From CAZQDP01 sp964592375 (GTDB taxonomy: Bacteria; Bacillota; Clostridia; RUG12999), in assembly GCA_964592375.1 (NCBI GenBank), contig CAZQDP010000002.1, positions 1 to 64,000 of the forward strand: a DNA stretch of 64,000 nucleotides. Direction: 5' to 3'. Every line of letters starts with the position of its first letter. Positions within the stretch are counted from its first letter, which is position 1. Made by a program: the position numbers and the translations under genes. The notes under the pieces are model-generated. The model was given only the letters and a program-made list of their open reading frames with translations. It was not told where the DNA came from and did not search any database. Of the stretch, positions 1 through 8,538 are shown in pieces.

Positions 1-969
1 CTTGGCATTGCATTTCTGGGTGCACTTGAGTATCTATATGAAATCAATGCGATAAATGGTATAATAAGGGTAGCCGGTTCCTCAGCCGGAGCAATTACCG
101 CATGCCTAACGTCATTTAGGCTGCCATTTCACGAAATGAAAGCCATTGTCGATACCCTGGACTATCAAAAAATTCCCGGAACAGAAAATAATAGTCGTTT
201 AAGAACCGTATCTGAGCATTTGAAGATGGAATTTTTGCACTTATTCGGCGACATGGAATGTGTTTACCGGCTACTTAACCGATACGGCTATTTTTCAACG
301 CAGTACTTTTATGAGTGGATTCAAGGTGTTATCGCAAAGCAGTTTGACCAAAATCAAAAAGAGGCCCCCTATACCTTCGCCGACTTTCAAAACCCCAAAA
401 TTCATGTAAACAATATGCCTTTTATGGATTTATACTTAACCGGAACGGACATATCCAGCAGGACCTTAAGGGTTTTTTCGTATGAAACATCTCCTCAAAT
501 GGAGGTTGCACAGGCGGTGAGAATATCCATGTCTATTCCGATCTACTTTGAAGCGGTGCAAATACAAGAGGATTCTTCTTCAGCAAATTTCTTTTCGGAT
601 GGCGGAATTATCAATAATTATCCTCTGCATCTATTCGATGGTGAAATGTTTCACAAGCGTGCCATGATGGGTGCAAACATGAGCACCCTTGGAATGAAGT
701 TTAACCATACGAAAAAAGATGAACCTATTCATAATCTCCTAGACTTTATTGAAAATTTAGTGCACTCTTTTCTGCAAATTCAGCGGGAGATGTATCAAAA
801 CAATCCAATAGATGTGGCGAGATCAATAGAAATTGATACGCAGGGCGTCTCGCCAATAGACTTTAAAATAACCACAGATTCAGAAAACTATCAACTTTTA
901 TATCAACAAGGCTATGAGGCCGCAAAATTGTTTTTTGAAACAAAAAATTCAGTGGAACGATTTTTATAA
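1..969 (+). CDS. Patatin-like phospholipase, 5' end cut off by the window
   Basis: The reading frame is open from base 1, so the gene begins before the window; the internal ATG at 136 is not the real start. The fragment begins within the oxyanion-hole/nucleophile-elbow region and shows GSSAG (Ser28 of the fragment), the patatin GxSxG nucleophile motif, and a DGG motif (Asp200, in SDGGIINNYP), the second member of the Ser-Asp dyad. Family members are cytosolic or membrane-associated lipid acyl hydrolases; the substrate cannot be told from sequence. It ends with TAA and converges on the MBL-fold gene with 43 bases between and no clear terminator. The glycine-rich loop that should precede the visible part is outside the window. 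Confidence 0.88.
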   Translation, partial: LGIAFLGALEYLYEINAINGIIRVAGSSAGAITACLTSFRLPFHEMKAIVDTLDYQKIPGTENNSRLRTVSEHLKMEFLHLFGDMECVYRLLNRYGYFSTQYFYEWIQGVIAKQFDQNQKEAPYTFADFQNPKIHVNNMPFMDLYLTGTDISSRTLRVFSYETSPQMEVAQAVRISMSIPIYFEAVQIQEDSSSANFFSDGGIINNYPLHLFDGEMFHKRAMMGANMSTLGMKFNHTKKDEPIHNLLDFIENLVHSFLQIQREMYQNNPIDVARSIEIDTQGVSPIDFKITTDSENYQLLYQQGYEAAKLFFETKNSVERFL

Positions 970-1012
970 GCGTTCACACTGAAGCGTTAATACTCATTGA
1001 TATCCCATTTAT

Positions 1013-1792
1013 CTATCCTACATTTGTCATGGCACTACAGGTATCGCGCAGGGCAACGCTGAGAAAAATATCGCCGCCAATTTGTGCCCCTTGTGCACAT
1101 AGCATGGCCGCAACTTCATCATGCGCTAATGAGGGTTCATTATTTTTTTCGCTTAAATGCCCGAGCATAATTTGTTTTGTGCCCGTGCGAGCCAGTGCAG
1201 CGGCAAGCTTTGCTGCTTGAAAATTCGATAAATGTCCGCTTTCGCTCAAAATCCTTTGTTTCAGATAATAGGGGTACGGCCCGCTCATGAGCATATCCAC
1301 ATCGTGGTTGGATTCTAAAAAAACAAGGCTGCTACCCCTTAAATGTGCTGCAACGGCTTCTGTGATTTTACCCATATCGGTGGCAACAGACAGTTTCTTT
1401 TCCCCTGCGAATAGGCTGTATCCCATGGGGCATGAAGCATCATGAGGCACCTCAAAGCCAAGGAGCGACAAATGGCCGATTTCAAAGCTTTTCCCCGGCA
1501 CAGCTGGCCGCATCAGTGATGGATCAAGTGCAGGAAGGCTTGCAAGGGTGGCAGGAGAAGCATAGACCGGAAGCTTATGCCGACCTGCAAACACACGCAG
1601 ACCCGACACATGGTCACTATGCTCATGGGTAATGAGCACACCACTGAGCTGAGAAGGATTTTTCCCAATTGCCATCAGCGCATGTTCAACTCTGCGGGCA
1701 CTAATGCCGCAGTCAATGAGGAGCTGAGTATTCTTATATTCTACAAACAGCGCATTTCCACTGCTGCCACTGACCAATGAACAAAACTTCAA
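1013..1792 (-). CDS. MBL-fold metallo-hydrolase, YycJ/WalJ type
   Basis: This 259-residue protein has the metallo-beta-lactamase metal motif HEHSDH (in VLITHEHSDHVSGL) followed by later His and Asp ligands (VPHDA, ATDMG, LGHLSE), and the N-terminal SGSSGN found in the YycJ/WalJ family. Family members are zinc-dependent hydrolases or nucleases; B. subtilis WalJ is linked to coordination of cell division with DNA replication. A TTG start at 1792 is chosen because AAAGGA sits 9 bases upstream and the upstream reading frame runs inside murA. That Shine-Dalgarno overlaps the murA stop codon, so the two genes form one operon behind the murA promoter. Confidence 0.85.
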   Translation of the reverse strand: MKFCSLVSGSSGNALFVEYKNTQLLIDCGISARRVEHALMAIGKNPSQLSGVLITHEHSDHVSGLRVFAGRHKLPVYASPATLASLPALDPSLMRPAVPGKSFEIGHLSLLGFEVPHDASCPMGYSLFAGEKKLSVATDMGKITEAVAAHLRGSSLVFLESNHDVDMLMSGPYPYYLKQRILSESGHLSNFQAAKLAAALARTGTKQIMLGHLSEKNNEPSLAHDEVAAMLCAQGAQIGGDIFLSVALRDTCSAMTNVG

Positions 1793-1805
1793 CCTTGCAC
1801 ATCCT

Positions 1806-3077
1806 TTATGTAAGTGTATCCGGCGCCCTGAGAATATCTGCCCCCAAACTGCGGAGTTTTTCTTCAAAATGTTCATATCCTCTGTCAATATGACGCAGAT
1901 CGGATACCACGGTTTGCCCCGAGGCCATGAGACCTGCAACCACCATGCCGGCACCTGCCCGCAGGTCGGTTGCCTTCAGCCTGGTGCTTTGAAGTTCATC
2001 CTTCCCTTCAATAATGGCAGTGCGACCACTTACAATAATGGCCGCCCCCATGCGACGAAGCTCGTCCACATATTGAAAGCGAGATTCCCACACACTTTCG
2101 GTCACTACGCTCGTGCCCTTTGCCATGGTTAAAAGCGTAACAATCAGCGGCTGTAAATCCGTTGGAAAGCCGGGATAAGGAAGTGTCTTGATATTTGCTT
2201 TGTATAAAGGGCCATCACGAATGACCCTGATGCTATCGTCGTATTCCTCCACCGTTACCTTCATTTCATGCAGCTTTGCGGTTACGGCTTCTAAGTGCTT
2301 GGGAATGACATTTTTAACAAGCACATTACCGCCGGCGCCTGCTGCGACAATCATAAACGTGCCGGCTTCAATTTGGTCTGGAATCATGGTATATGTACAG
2401 CCTCGCAGCTTTGAAACTCCTTTAATTCTGATAATATCCGTACCGGCGCCCTTAATGTCTGCTCCCATGGAATTGAGAAAGTTTGCCACATCGACCACAT
2501 GGGGCTCCTTGGCCGCATTCTCTATAATGGTCATCCCCTTTGCACGTACTGCGCCAATCATAATGTTAATGGTGGCCCCCACGCTGACCATATCTAAATA
2601 AATCGTGTTCCCCAAAAGATTTGGCGCACTTACCTCAAAGCGTCCATGCATCAAATCCACCGTGGCTCCCATGGCCTCAAACCCTTTTTTATGCTGGTCC
2701 ACCGGTCGCTCTCCAAAATCACAACCGCCCGGCAGGGATACCACCGCTTTGCCAAAGCGCCCAACCAGTGCACCCAAAAGATAGTAGGAGCCTCTCATTT
2801 TTCGCACTGCCTCGTCTACCGCTTCGTGTGATGTTAAGTGTAAAGCATCAATTTCTACTGTATTTCTGTCGATCCTTGTCACGTGCGCGCCAAGGGTGGT
2901 GATAATATTTAAAATACATTGTATATCCTGTACATCGGGTAGATTTTCAATGCGGCATGTGCCTTCACATAGCAGTGCCGCCGGTATAATGGCAACTGCA
3001 GCATTTTTCGCACCGCTGATATTGACCTCACCAAATAGCTTCTTTCCGCCATTTATGACTAAAGCATTCAAATTCAT
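1806..3077 (-). CDS. murA: UDP-N-acetylglucosamine 1-carboxyvinyltransferase
   Basis: MurA transfers enolpyruvate from phosphoenolpyruvate to UDP-GlcNAc, the first committed step of peptidoglycan synthesis in the cytoplasm. The 423-residue length is normal. SGAKNA carries the conserved Lys24 and Asn25, and PGGCDFGERPVDQH carries the catalytic loop Cys119, so the enzyme should be of the fosfomycin-sensitive Cys type. The gene has its own promoter (TTGCAA/TATAAT at 3164-3191) in the gap behind proB and is followed by the MBL-fold gene 14 bases downstream. Many Firmicutes carry two murA paralogues, and which one this is cannot be decided from the window. Confidence 0.97.
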   Translation of the reverse strand: MNLNALVINGGKKLFGEVNISGAKNAAVAIIPAALLCEGTCRIENLPDVQDIQCILNIITTLGAHVTRIDRNTVEIDALHLTSHEAVDEAVRKMRGSYYLLGALVGRFGKAVVSLPGGCDFGERPVDQHKKGFEAMGATVDLMHGRFEVSAPNLLGNTIYLDMVSVGATINIMIGAVRAKGMTIIENAAKEPHVVDVANFLNSMGADIKGAGTDIIRIKGVSKLRGCTYTMIPDQIEAGTFMIVAAGAGGNVLVKNVIPKHLEAVTAKLHEMKVTVEEYDDSIRVIRDGPLYKANIKTLPYPGFPTDLQPLIVTLLTMAKGTSVVTESVWESRFQYVDELRRMGAAIIVSGRTAIIEGKDELQSTRLKATDLRAGAGMVVAGLMASGQTVVSDLRHIDRGYEHFEEKLRSLGADILRAPDTLT

Positions 3078-3163
3078 TTCCCGCCTTTTCTATAACTATT
3101 ATTAGCGCTCCAGAAGGCAAAGCAAGCCATTTTGAGCGAAATATTTAAAAGCACTCTGCGGAT

Positions 3164-3191
3164 ATTATACCACATTTTGCGACTTTTGCAA
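3164..3191 (-). promoter_or_regulatory. Sigma-A type promoter of murA
   Basis: On the minus strand TTGCAA (3186-3191) is followed after 16 bases by TATAAT (3164-3169). It lies in the 130-base gap between proB and murA, with the murA ATG about 80 bases downstream of the predicted start of transcription. Confidence 0.75.
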
Positions 3192-3207
3192 ACACTATTT
3201 ATATGGT

Positions 3208-4005
3208 TTATTTACCCACAAACAAAGTGCCGCCAGGCTTGCCCTCCACGATATCATACAAAACCTCGGGGGCCCACCCATTGGCGATGACCATATGAAT
3301 ACCGGCGGCATTAGCGGTTTTTGCCGCTGAAAGCTTGGTAGTCATCCCTCCCGTGCCATGCACAAAAGAGGTGCCTTTAGCACCGGCTTCCATTTCTTGT
3401 GTAATATTATGTACAACCGGTATTTGCTTTGCATCCTTGTTTTCCTTCGGATTTTTATCGTACAGCCCATCAATATCCGATAATAAAATCAGGAGCTGCG
3501 CACCCGATAGCTTGGCCACGATGGCAGATAAATTATCATTGTCACCAAAATCCTCTTCTTCTGTTGATACGCTGTCGTTCTCGTTCACAATGGGCAAAAC
3601 ATGATGATCTAAGAGCGTAGAAAAAGTATTGATGACGTTTTCCTTTTTGATGAACTCGTCTACCACATCCTTGGTCATTAAAATTTGCCCCACTGTATGC
3701 CCATACTGCCGAAACAGCTTTGCGTATATATTCATGAGTTCGCATTGACCGACTGCCGCTGCTGCTTGCTTTTCCCTTTTTTCCGTGGGTCTGCAGGCAA
3801 AGCCGAGCAATCCGGCACCGACACCGATGGCTCCGGAGGATACCAGAATGATTTCCTTTCCCATATTCTTAATATCCGCAAGTACCTTCACAAGGCTTTC
3901 AACCCGACGAAGATTTAAATGGCCTGTCTCATAGGCAAGTGTTGAGGTACCTACCTTTACCACAATTCGTTTGGCGCAGGCAATACTTGCATATACCTTA
4001 TCCAT
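3208..4005 (-). CDS. proB: Glutamate 5-kinase, short form without PUA domain
   Basis: ProB phosphorylates glutamate to gamma-glutamyl phosphate, the first step of proline synthesis. The amino-acid kinase fold is shown by VVKVGTSTL at the N-terminus, LVSSGAIGVGAG, the substrate loop FGDNDNLSAIVA, and LLSDIDGLYDKNP. At 265 residues it consists of the kinase domain only and lacks the C-terminal PUA domain of E. coli ProB; short forms are common in Clostridia. Its usual partner proA is not in the window. It starts 10 bases after the stop of the upstream penicillin-binding protein and so is probably co-transcribed with it, an unusual pairing. Confidence 0.95.
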   Translation of the reverse strand: MDKVYASIACAKRIVVKVGTSTLAYETGHLNLRRVESLVKVLADIKNMGKEIILVSSGAIGVGAGLLGFACRPTEKREKQAAAAVGQCELMNIYAKLFRQYGHTVGQILMTKDVVDEFIKKENVINTFSTLLDHHVLPIVNENDSVSTEEEDFGDNDNLSAIVAKLSGAQLLILLSDIDGLYDKNPKENKDAKQIPVVHNITQEMEAGAKGTSFVHGTGGMTTKLSAAKTANAAGIHMVIANGWAPEVLYDIVEGKPGGTLFVGK

Positions 4006-4015
4006 CTTCCGATCA

Positions 4016-5626
4016 TCACCCTTCTATATCATATAAATATTTTACAATTTCTCGAAAAACCTGCCCTGCGCTGGTTCCGCCTTCTCTTCCGTTTTCTACA
4101 AATACCGTGATGGTGTATTTCGGGGCCCACGCCGGCACAATACCGGCATACCAGCCATGTATCATGGGTCTTCCGGTGGTATCCTGCCAGCCACTTTGGG
4201 CTGTTCCTGTTTTTGCAGCCACCGCAACGCCTGGCAATCTGCCTGCGCTTGCTGTTCCGTGCTCTACCGCACCGCACATATAGGAAAGCACCTTGATAAC
4301 AGTCTGCCGGGAGAGTACACGCGCGTCTCCGCTTCGCCGAGTGCTTTCCATCATTTGCCCATTGTCATTGCAAATGCCTGCAACCACATTCAGTGGTCTT
4401 TTCACACCGCCACTTGCAAGAACATCCAAAACCCCTGCCATCTGCAAGGGAGTAACCTGAACGTTTCCCTGCCCGATAGACATATTGGCAACTGCAGCCG
4501 GGTTCATATGCAAATAAGGGATATTGCCTTCTTGCACCTTTTCACCGGCGTAAGCGGTTTTTTCGCCGCCAAACCCCATGGCATAAGCCATATCGGCTAT
4601 CTTGGAAGCGCCCAGTGCCTTGCCCAGCTGAATAAAAGCAGGATTGCAGGAATTTGCAAAGGCCTGCATTAAGGTTTGGGTGCCATGACCTTCTTTTTTA
4701 TGGCAGGCTACGACGATACCATCGGTATCTTCCTGCCCCGTGCAGTGAAACTCCATATTTTCAAGGCCGCTTTCAATGGCCGCGGCGCACATGATTATTT
4801 TAAATACCGAACCGGGTTCGTATGCCTGTTCATATCGGCAAGTTAGCTCTCCTTCTGTGCTTTGGGCATAAGAGGCAATATTATTTTGGTCAAAACTCGG
4901 CGTGGATACCAGGGCAAGAATATCTCCCGAAACGGCATCTGTCACCACCACCGCTCCCTTATAACCTCTCTTTTCCATGGCGGAACTTGCTACCTGCTGC
5001 ACACTTCCGTCAATGGTTAAAAGAACGTGGCTACCCGGCTCATTTACATTTTCATATAAAACGGGCCTATCTACGGGTAACATTCTTGTGGCATCTACGA
5101 TGATATGTGCAGAAGCGGCGCTCTGCCTTTTCAGCACATCTTCATATCGCTTTTCAAGGCCGAACACGCCTTTGCCCTCGCCATTTAAATAACCAATTAA
5201 ATGCGGTGCCACACTAGCGGTAGAATAGCGCCGAGTACTATCAAATATTTTCATGCCCACAAGCGCACTACCCGGTTCAATCAAGCTGCTGTCCTTGGCG
5301 ATGGGAAAGATTTTGGCACCTCCCATCAGCTGGGAGGTAGAAATATGCGCGCCGGTCATGACGCCAAGCTGCAAAGCCGCCTGCTGCTTATCCTTGATCA
5401 GCGCTGGAAACACAACCGCAACGGAGGCATCTCTGCAAAGGGTAAGCGGACGCATGGCTCTATCAAAAAACAAACCTCGATTTTGATAGAGGGGTACCTG
5501 CATGGTTTGTACCTGCTGGGCCATGGACGCGATATCCCCAATGCTCAAAATATAGAGGAGCCTTGCCACCAGAGCGATGGTTATGAGTATGATACCTGTA
5601 GTGAGTATATATAATCTTTTCTTCAT
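4016..5626 (-). CDS. Class B penicillin-binding protein (FtsI/SpoVD-like transpeptidase)
   Basis: This 536-residue D,D-transpeptidase cross-links peptidoglycan on the outer face of the membrane. It has an N-terminal membrane anchor (residues 5-28), a PBP dimerisation region, and the penicillin-binding motifs SVFK (Ser273, Lys276), SCN (Ser326) and KTG (Lys472). There is no PASTA domain, so it resembles shorter SpoVD/PbpA-type enzymes; a sporulation or elongation role is inferred, not shown. No Shine-Dalgarno is visible before the ATG. Instead CATACTA, the spore sigma-G/K type -10 sequence, lies 5 bases upstream with GGATA 17 bases before it. proB follows 10 bases downstream. Confidence 0.9.
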   Translation of the reverse strand: MKKRLYILTTGIILITIALVARLLYILSIGDIASMAQQVQTMQVPLYQNRGLFFDRAMRPLTLCRDASVAVVFPALIKDKQQAALQLGVMTGAHISTSQLMGGAKIFPIAKDSSLIEPGSALVGMKIFDSTRRYSTASVAPHLIGYLNGEGKGVFGLEKRYEDVLKRQSAASAHIIVDATRMLPVDRPVLYENVNEPGSHVLLTIDGSVQQVASSAMEKRGYKGAVVVTDAVSGDILALVSTPSFDQNNIASYAQSTEGELTCRYEQAYEPGSVFKIIMCAAAIESGLENMEFHCTGQEDTDGIVVACHKKEGHGTQTLMQAFANSCNPAFIQLGKALGASKIADMAYAMGFGGEKTAYAGEKVQEGNIPYLHMNPAAVANMSIGQGNVQVTPLQMAGVLDVLASGGVKRPLNVVAGICNDNGQMMESTRRSGDARVLSRQTVIKVLSYMCGAVEHGTASAGRLPGVAVAAKTGTAQSGWQDTTGRPMIHGWYAGIVPAWAPKYTITVFVENGREGGTSAGQVFREIVKYLYDIEG

Positions 5627-5660
5627 ACGGTTAGTATGCCGCAGAAAAAAAGGATTATCC

Positions 5661-6890
5661 TTATTGTTTTTCTTTTCGCAAAATAGAATGCTTTAAAAGA
5701 GGTACTTTGGTTTTTATTTTTAGAATCTGCTGAGGATGGGGGGCTACTAGCACTTCACTGCCCTGCTCATCGGTAAGTTCCTCCACCAAATGCGCGATAT
5801 ATCCGTTTATCCGTGGTTGGATAATTTCTAAAAGGTCACCCTTTTGAAATTTATTGCGTTGCTCAATGGTGGCAATGCCGCTTTTGCTGTCGTAGCCTAG
5901 GACCATCGCCACAATATCATATTCTCGTATATAAGAAGAGGTATTGTATATCTGTCCCTCGCTTCGTGGCTTTTGCAGAAAAAAGCCGGTGCCATAATCA
6001 CGATGGCTTACCTTTTCAAGCTCTCTTTTGTGCTCAGCAGCAAAAGTGTATGCCACAGGGTCTGCATAGTAGCTGTCGATGGCTTCGCGATACGCCTTGA
6101 CCACACTGGCCACATAGTATTCGCTCTTTACCCTGCCCTCAATCTTCACGCTGGATATTCCACTTTTGATAAGCTCCGGAATATATTCTATCATACATAA
6201 ATCCTTGGCATTAAAAATAAAAGTGCCATCTTTATGCTCCTCGATGGGCATATATTCACCGGGGCGTTTTTCTTCCATCAGGTAATACTTCCATCTGCAT
6301 GGCTGAGCGCAGTTGCCCTGATTGCTATCTCGAGATGCAAGGTAATTGCTCAGCAGGCATCTACCCGAATAAGACATGCACATGGCACCGTGCACAAATA
6401 CCTCAAGCTCTAAATCCGATGGGGCTTTTTCGCGCACCTCCAAGATTTCATCAAAGGAGAGCTCCCGCGCAAGTATAACACGCTTGGCACCGAGCCGATG
6501 CCACATGGATACGGAACGGTAATTGACATTATTGGCTTGCGTGCTGATGTGCACATCCAATTCTGGTGCAGCTTCCCGAACAACACAAAAGGCACCCAAA
6601 TCCGCAACAATAATCGCATCCGCACCTGCCTGATATGCCATTTTGGCATTTTCAGCAATCCCGGGCAAATCCTTATTATGTGGGAAAATATTCATAGCCA
6701 CATATGCCTTCACGCCATGGGTATGGGCAAAGGCTATGCCCTCTTCCATTTCCTCCGGCGTGAAATTTTCTGCTTGTTCACGCAAAGAAAACGCAGTTGC
6801 TCCCAAATATACCGCATCTGCACCATAGCGCACCGCCATTTTTAGTTTATCAAGGCTACCTGCAGGTGCAAGCAGTTCAATCTTCTGCAT
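5661..6890 (-). CDS. trhP: Peptidase U32 family protein, TrhP-type tRNA uridine hydroxylase
   Basis: The U32 signature is present at residues 163-181 (EVFVHGAMCMSYSGRC), with conserved cysteines at 171, 178, 194 and 198. Although named peptidases, the YegQ/YrrN/YrrO branch was shown in E. coli and B. subtilis to be prephenate-dependent hydroxylases that make 5-hydroxyuridine at tRNA position 34 and carry an iron-sulfur cluster. The assignment to that branch is supported by the neighbours: it is last in an operon with a TrmR-like methyltransferase and mltG, as in B. subtilis yrrL-yrrM-yrrN-yrrO. Only one U32 gene is seen here, against two in B. subtilis. A short hairpin with a T-run (AAGGA-TAA-TCCTT, then T) follows the stop. 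Confidence 0.85.
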   Translation of the reverse strand: MQKIELLAPAGSLDKLKMAVRYGADAVYLGATAFSLREQAENFTPEEMEEGIAFAHTHGVKAYVAMNIFPHNKDLPGIAENAKMAYQAGADAIIVADLGAFCVVREAAPELDVHISTQANNVNYRSVSMWHRLGAKRVILARELSFDEILEVREKAPSDLELEVFVHGAMCMSYSGRCLLSNYLASRDSNQGNCAQPCRWKYYLMEEKRPGEYMPIEEHKDGTFIFNAKDLCMIEYIPELIKSGISSVKIEGRVKSEYYVASVVKAYREAIDSYYADPVAYTFAAEHKRELEKVSHRDYGTGFFLQKPRSEGQIYNTSSYIREYDIVAMVLGYDSKSGIATIEQRNKFQKGDLLEIIQPRINGYIAHLVEELTDEQGSEVLVAPHPQQILKIKTKVPLLKHSILRKEKQ

Positions 6891-6913
6891 AAAAAACCCC
6901 TCTGCACTTCTCT

Positions 6914-7013
6914 NNNNNNNNNNNNNNNNNNNNNNNNNNNNNNNNNNNNNNNNNNNNNNNNNNNNNNNNNNNNNNNNNNNNNNNNNNNNNNNNNNNNNNN
7001 NNNNNNNNNNNNN
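6914..7013. other. Assembly gap of 100 N
   Basis: A run of exactly 100 unknown bases interrupts the 3' end of the methyltransferase gene. The round number suggests a scaffold placeholder. The missing coding part expected from the family length (about 40 codons) would nearly fill it, so the true gap may be close to this size. Confidence 0.98.
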
Positions 7014-7546
7014 GTAATCTTGCGCCGATTTACAATGCCCTCTGCTGCCACCATGCCTTTATAGAGCACATTATCTGAAACAAGAAGACCTCCGGGTCGT
7101 AGCACACGCAACAGATGAGGCAAAAACTCCATGTATTGACCCTTTGCGGCATCTAAAAACACCATATCAAAGGAGCCCTCTAAGAGTGGCAGGATCTCTG
7201 CCGCTTCTCCTTCAAGAATGCGTATTTTCCCTTGCAGACCTGCTTTTTTCACATTTTCTCTTGCCTGCATTGCCACTTTTTCATACCGCTCAATGGTGGT
7301 GATATGGCCGTCACAAGGCAGCATTTGCCCCATGATAATAGCCGAATAGCCAACAGCACTTCCAACCTCTAAGATGGACCCCACGCCGCAGGTGCCGATG
7401 AGTACCCGTAGCAGCTGTGCCACCTCCGGCTCAATGATGGGTACATAATTATCTTCCATAGAAGTCTCGATTTCAGCCACAATGCCGGCGCTCACAGGCA
7501 GAAGCGAACGGAGATATTCAATTTGCCTTGCTGTATTTTCTTCCAT
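7014..7546 (-). CDS. trmR: O-methyltransferase, TrmR-type tRNA 5-hydroxyuridine methyltransferase (3' end in gap)
   Basis: About 178 residues of a class I SAM-dependent O-methyltransferase are visible. The SAM-binding motif is EVGSAVGYSA and the metal/catalytic region is FLDAAKGQY, followed by VSDNVLYKG, as in the YrrM family. B. subtilis TrmR (YrrM) converts 5-hydroxyuridine-34 to 5-methoxyuridine, so it acts directly after TrhP, whose gene follows. Family members have about 217 residues, so roughly 40 C-terminal codons are lost in the N run. The start is supported by GAGGT within the last codons of mltG, 8 bases upstream. Any peptide read beyond the gap belongs to the leader of trhP, not to this protein. 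Confidence 0.85.
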
Positions 7547-7554
7547 ATTACTTT

Positions 7555-8538
7555 CTACCTCGCTACTGCCAAATGCTCTTCATAGGTTTTGGAAAAAACA
7601 TTTCGCCCATCCCCTACAGAGGCAAAATACATATAATCCGTCTTGGCGGGATACAAAGCGGCCATGATGGCAGCCTTGCCGGGTGAGGCAATGGGGCCTG
7701 GGGGGAGTCCTCTGTTGATATATGTATTATATGGAGAATTGATTTTTGTATCATCCAAGCTAAGCCGCTCTTTACGCTCTTGTTTTACATACAGAACGGT
7801 GGCGCAGGATTCTAAAAAATTATAGTTGCTGTGCAACCGGTTATGAAAAACGGAGGACACGGTTTCTCTCTCCTTGGTGGATTCCTTTTCAATAATGGAG
7901 GCAAGGGTAATGGCCTCGTGTGTACTAAGACCTAGCTCCTTTGCCCGTTCACTCAAGGCCGGGGAATAGATTTCAGAAAAGCGTTTTAGCATTTGATTGA
8001 TAATTTCATGCTCTCCGGTACCCGGTTCAAATTCGTACGTATCGGGAAATAAATATCCTTCTAAGCGATTTTCTCCCGCGGGCAGGCGGTCAGAAATAAA
8101 TGCATAGTCAAAGCTACCATTTTTTATCTCTTCAAAAAAATCCTGCCTTTTAATGAGCCCTTTTTCTTGCAAGGCAGAAGCGATTTCCCGCAATTCATAT
8201 CCTTCGGGAATGACAACGCGCACAGAGGATTTTACGCTTTTCTTGAGCTTGTCTATCATCTGAAGATAGCCCATGGACGGACTGAGGATAACTCTACCCG
8301 GCTTAAATTTGTCCTCGCTTCCGGTCAAAGAGCAATAGAGCCGAAAGGCATACCTGCTTTTGATAATCCCTTCATTTTCAAGCTGCCTGCCAATAGCAGT
8401 GGCACCTGCACCGGGAGGAATAATCAGCTCTTTTTCTTCATGAGAGGAAATAAACAAAGGATTTATCCCAATATACAGCACCCACAGGGCAAAAAAGAGC
8501 CCCAGCGAAATGGAAAAAATCAAACCACTCTTTTTCAT
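7555..8538 (-). CDS. mltG: Endolytic murein transglycosylase MltG (YceG-like)
   Basis: MltG cuts nascent glycan strands at the membrane and is proposed to set their length. The 327-residue protein has an N-terminal membrane helix (residues 5-27), a LysM-like region, and the catalytic motif ASIIEKES with Glu217 at the position of the E. coli catalytic Glu218, followed by VFHNRL. Its ATG overlaps the stop of the upstream PHP gene by four bases (ATGA), so translation of the two is probably coupled. The adjacency to trmR and trhP is conserved in B. subtilis and other Firmicutes, although no mechanistic link to tRNA modification is established. Confidence 0.94.
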   Translation of the reverse strand: MKKSGLIFSISLGLFFALWVLYIGINPLFISSHEEKELIIPPGAGATAIGRQLENEGIIKSRYAFRLYCSLTGSEDKFKPGRVILSPSMGYLQMIDKLKKSVKSSVRVVIPEGYELREIASALQEKGLIKRQDFFEEIKNGSFDYAFISDRLPAGENRLEGYLFPDTYEFEPGTGEHEIINQMLKRFSEIYSPALSERAKELGLSTHEAITLASIIEKESTKERETVSSVFHNRLHSNYNFLESCATVLYVKQERKERLSLDDTKINSPYNTYINRGLPPGPIASPGKAAIMAALYPAKTDYMYFASVGDGRNVFSKTYEEHLAVAR

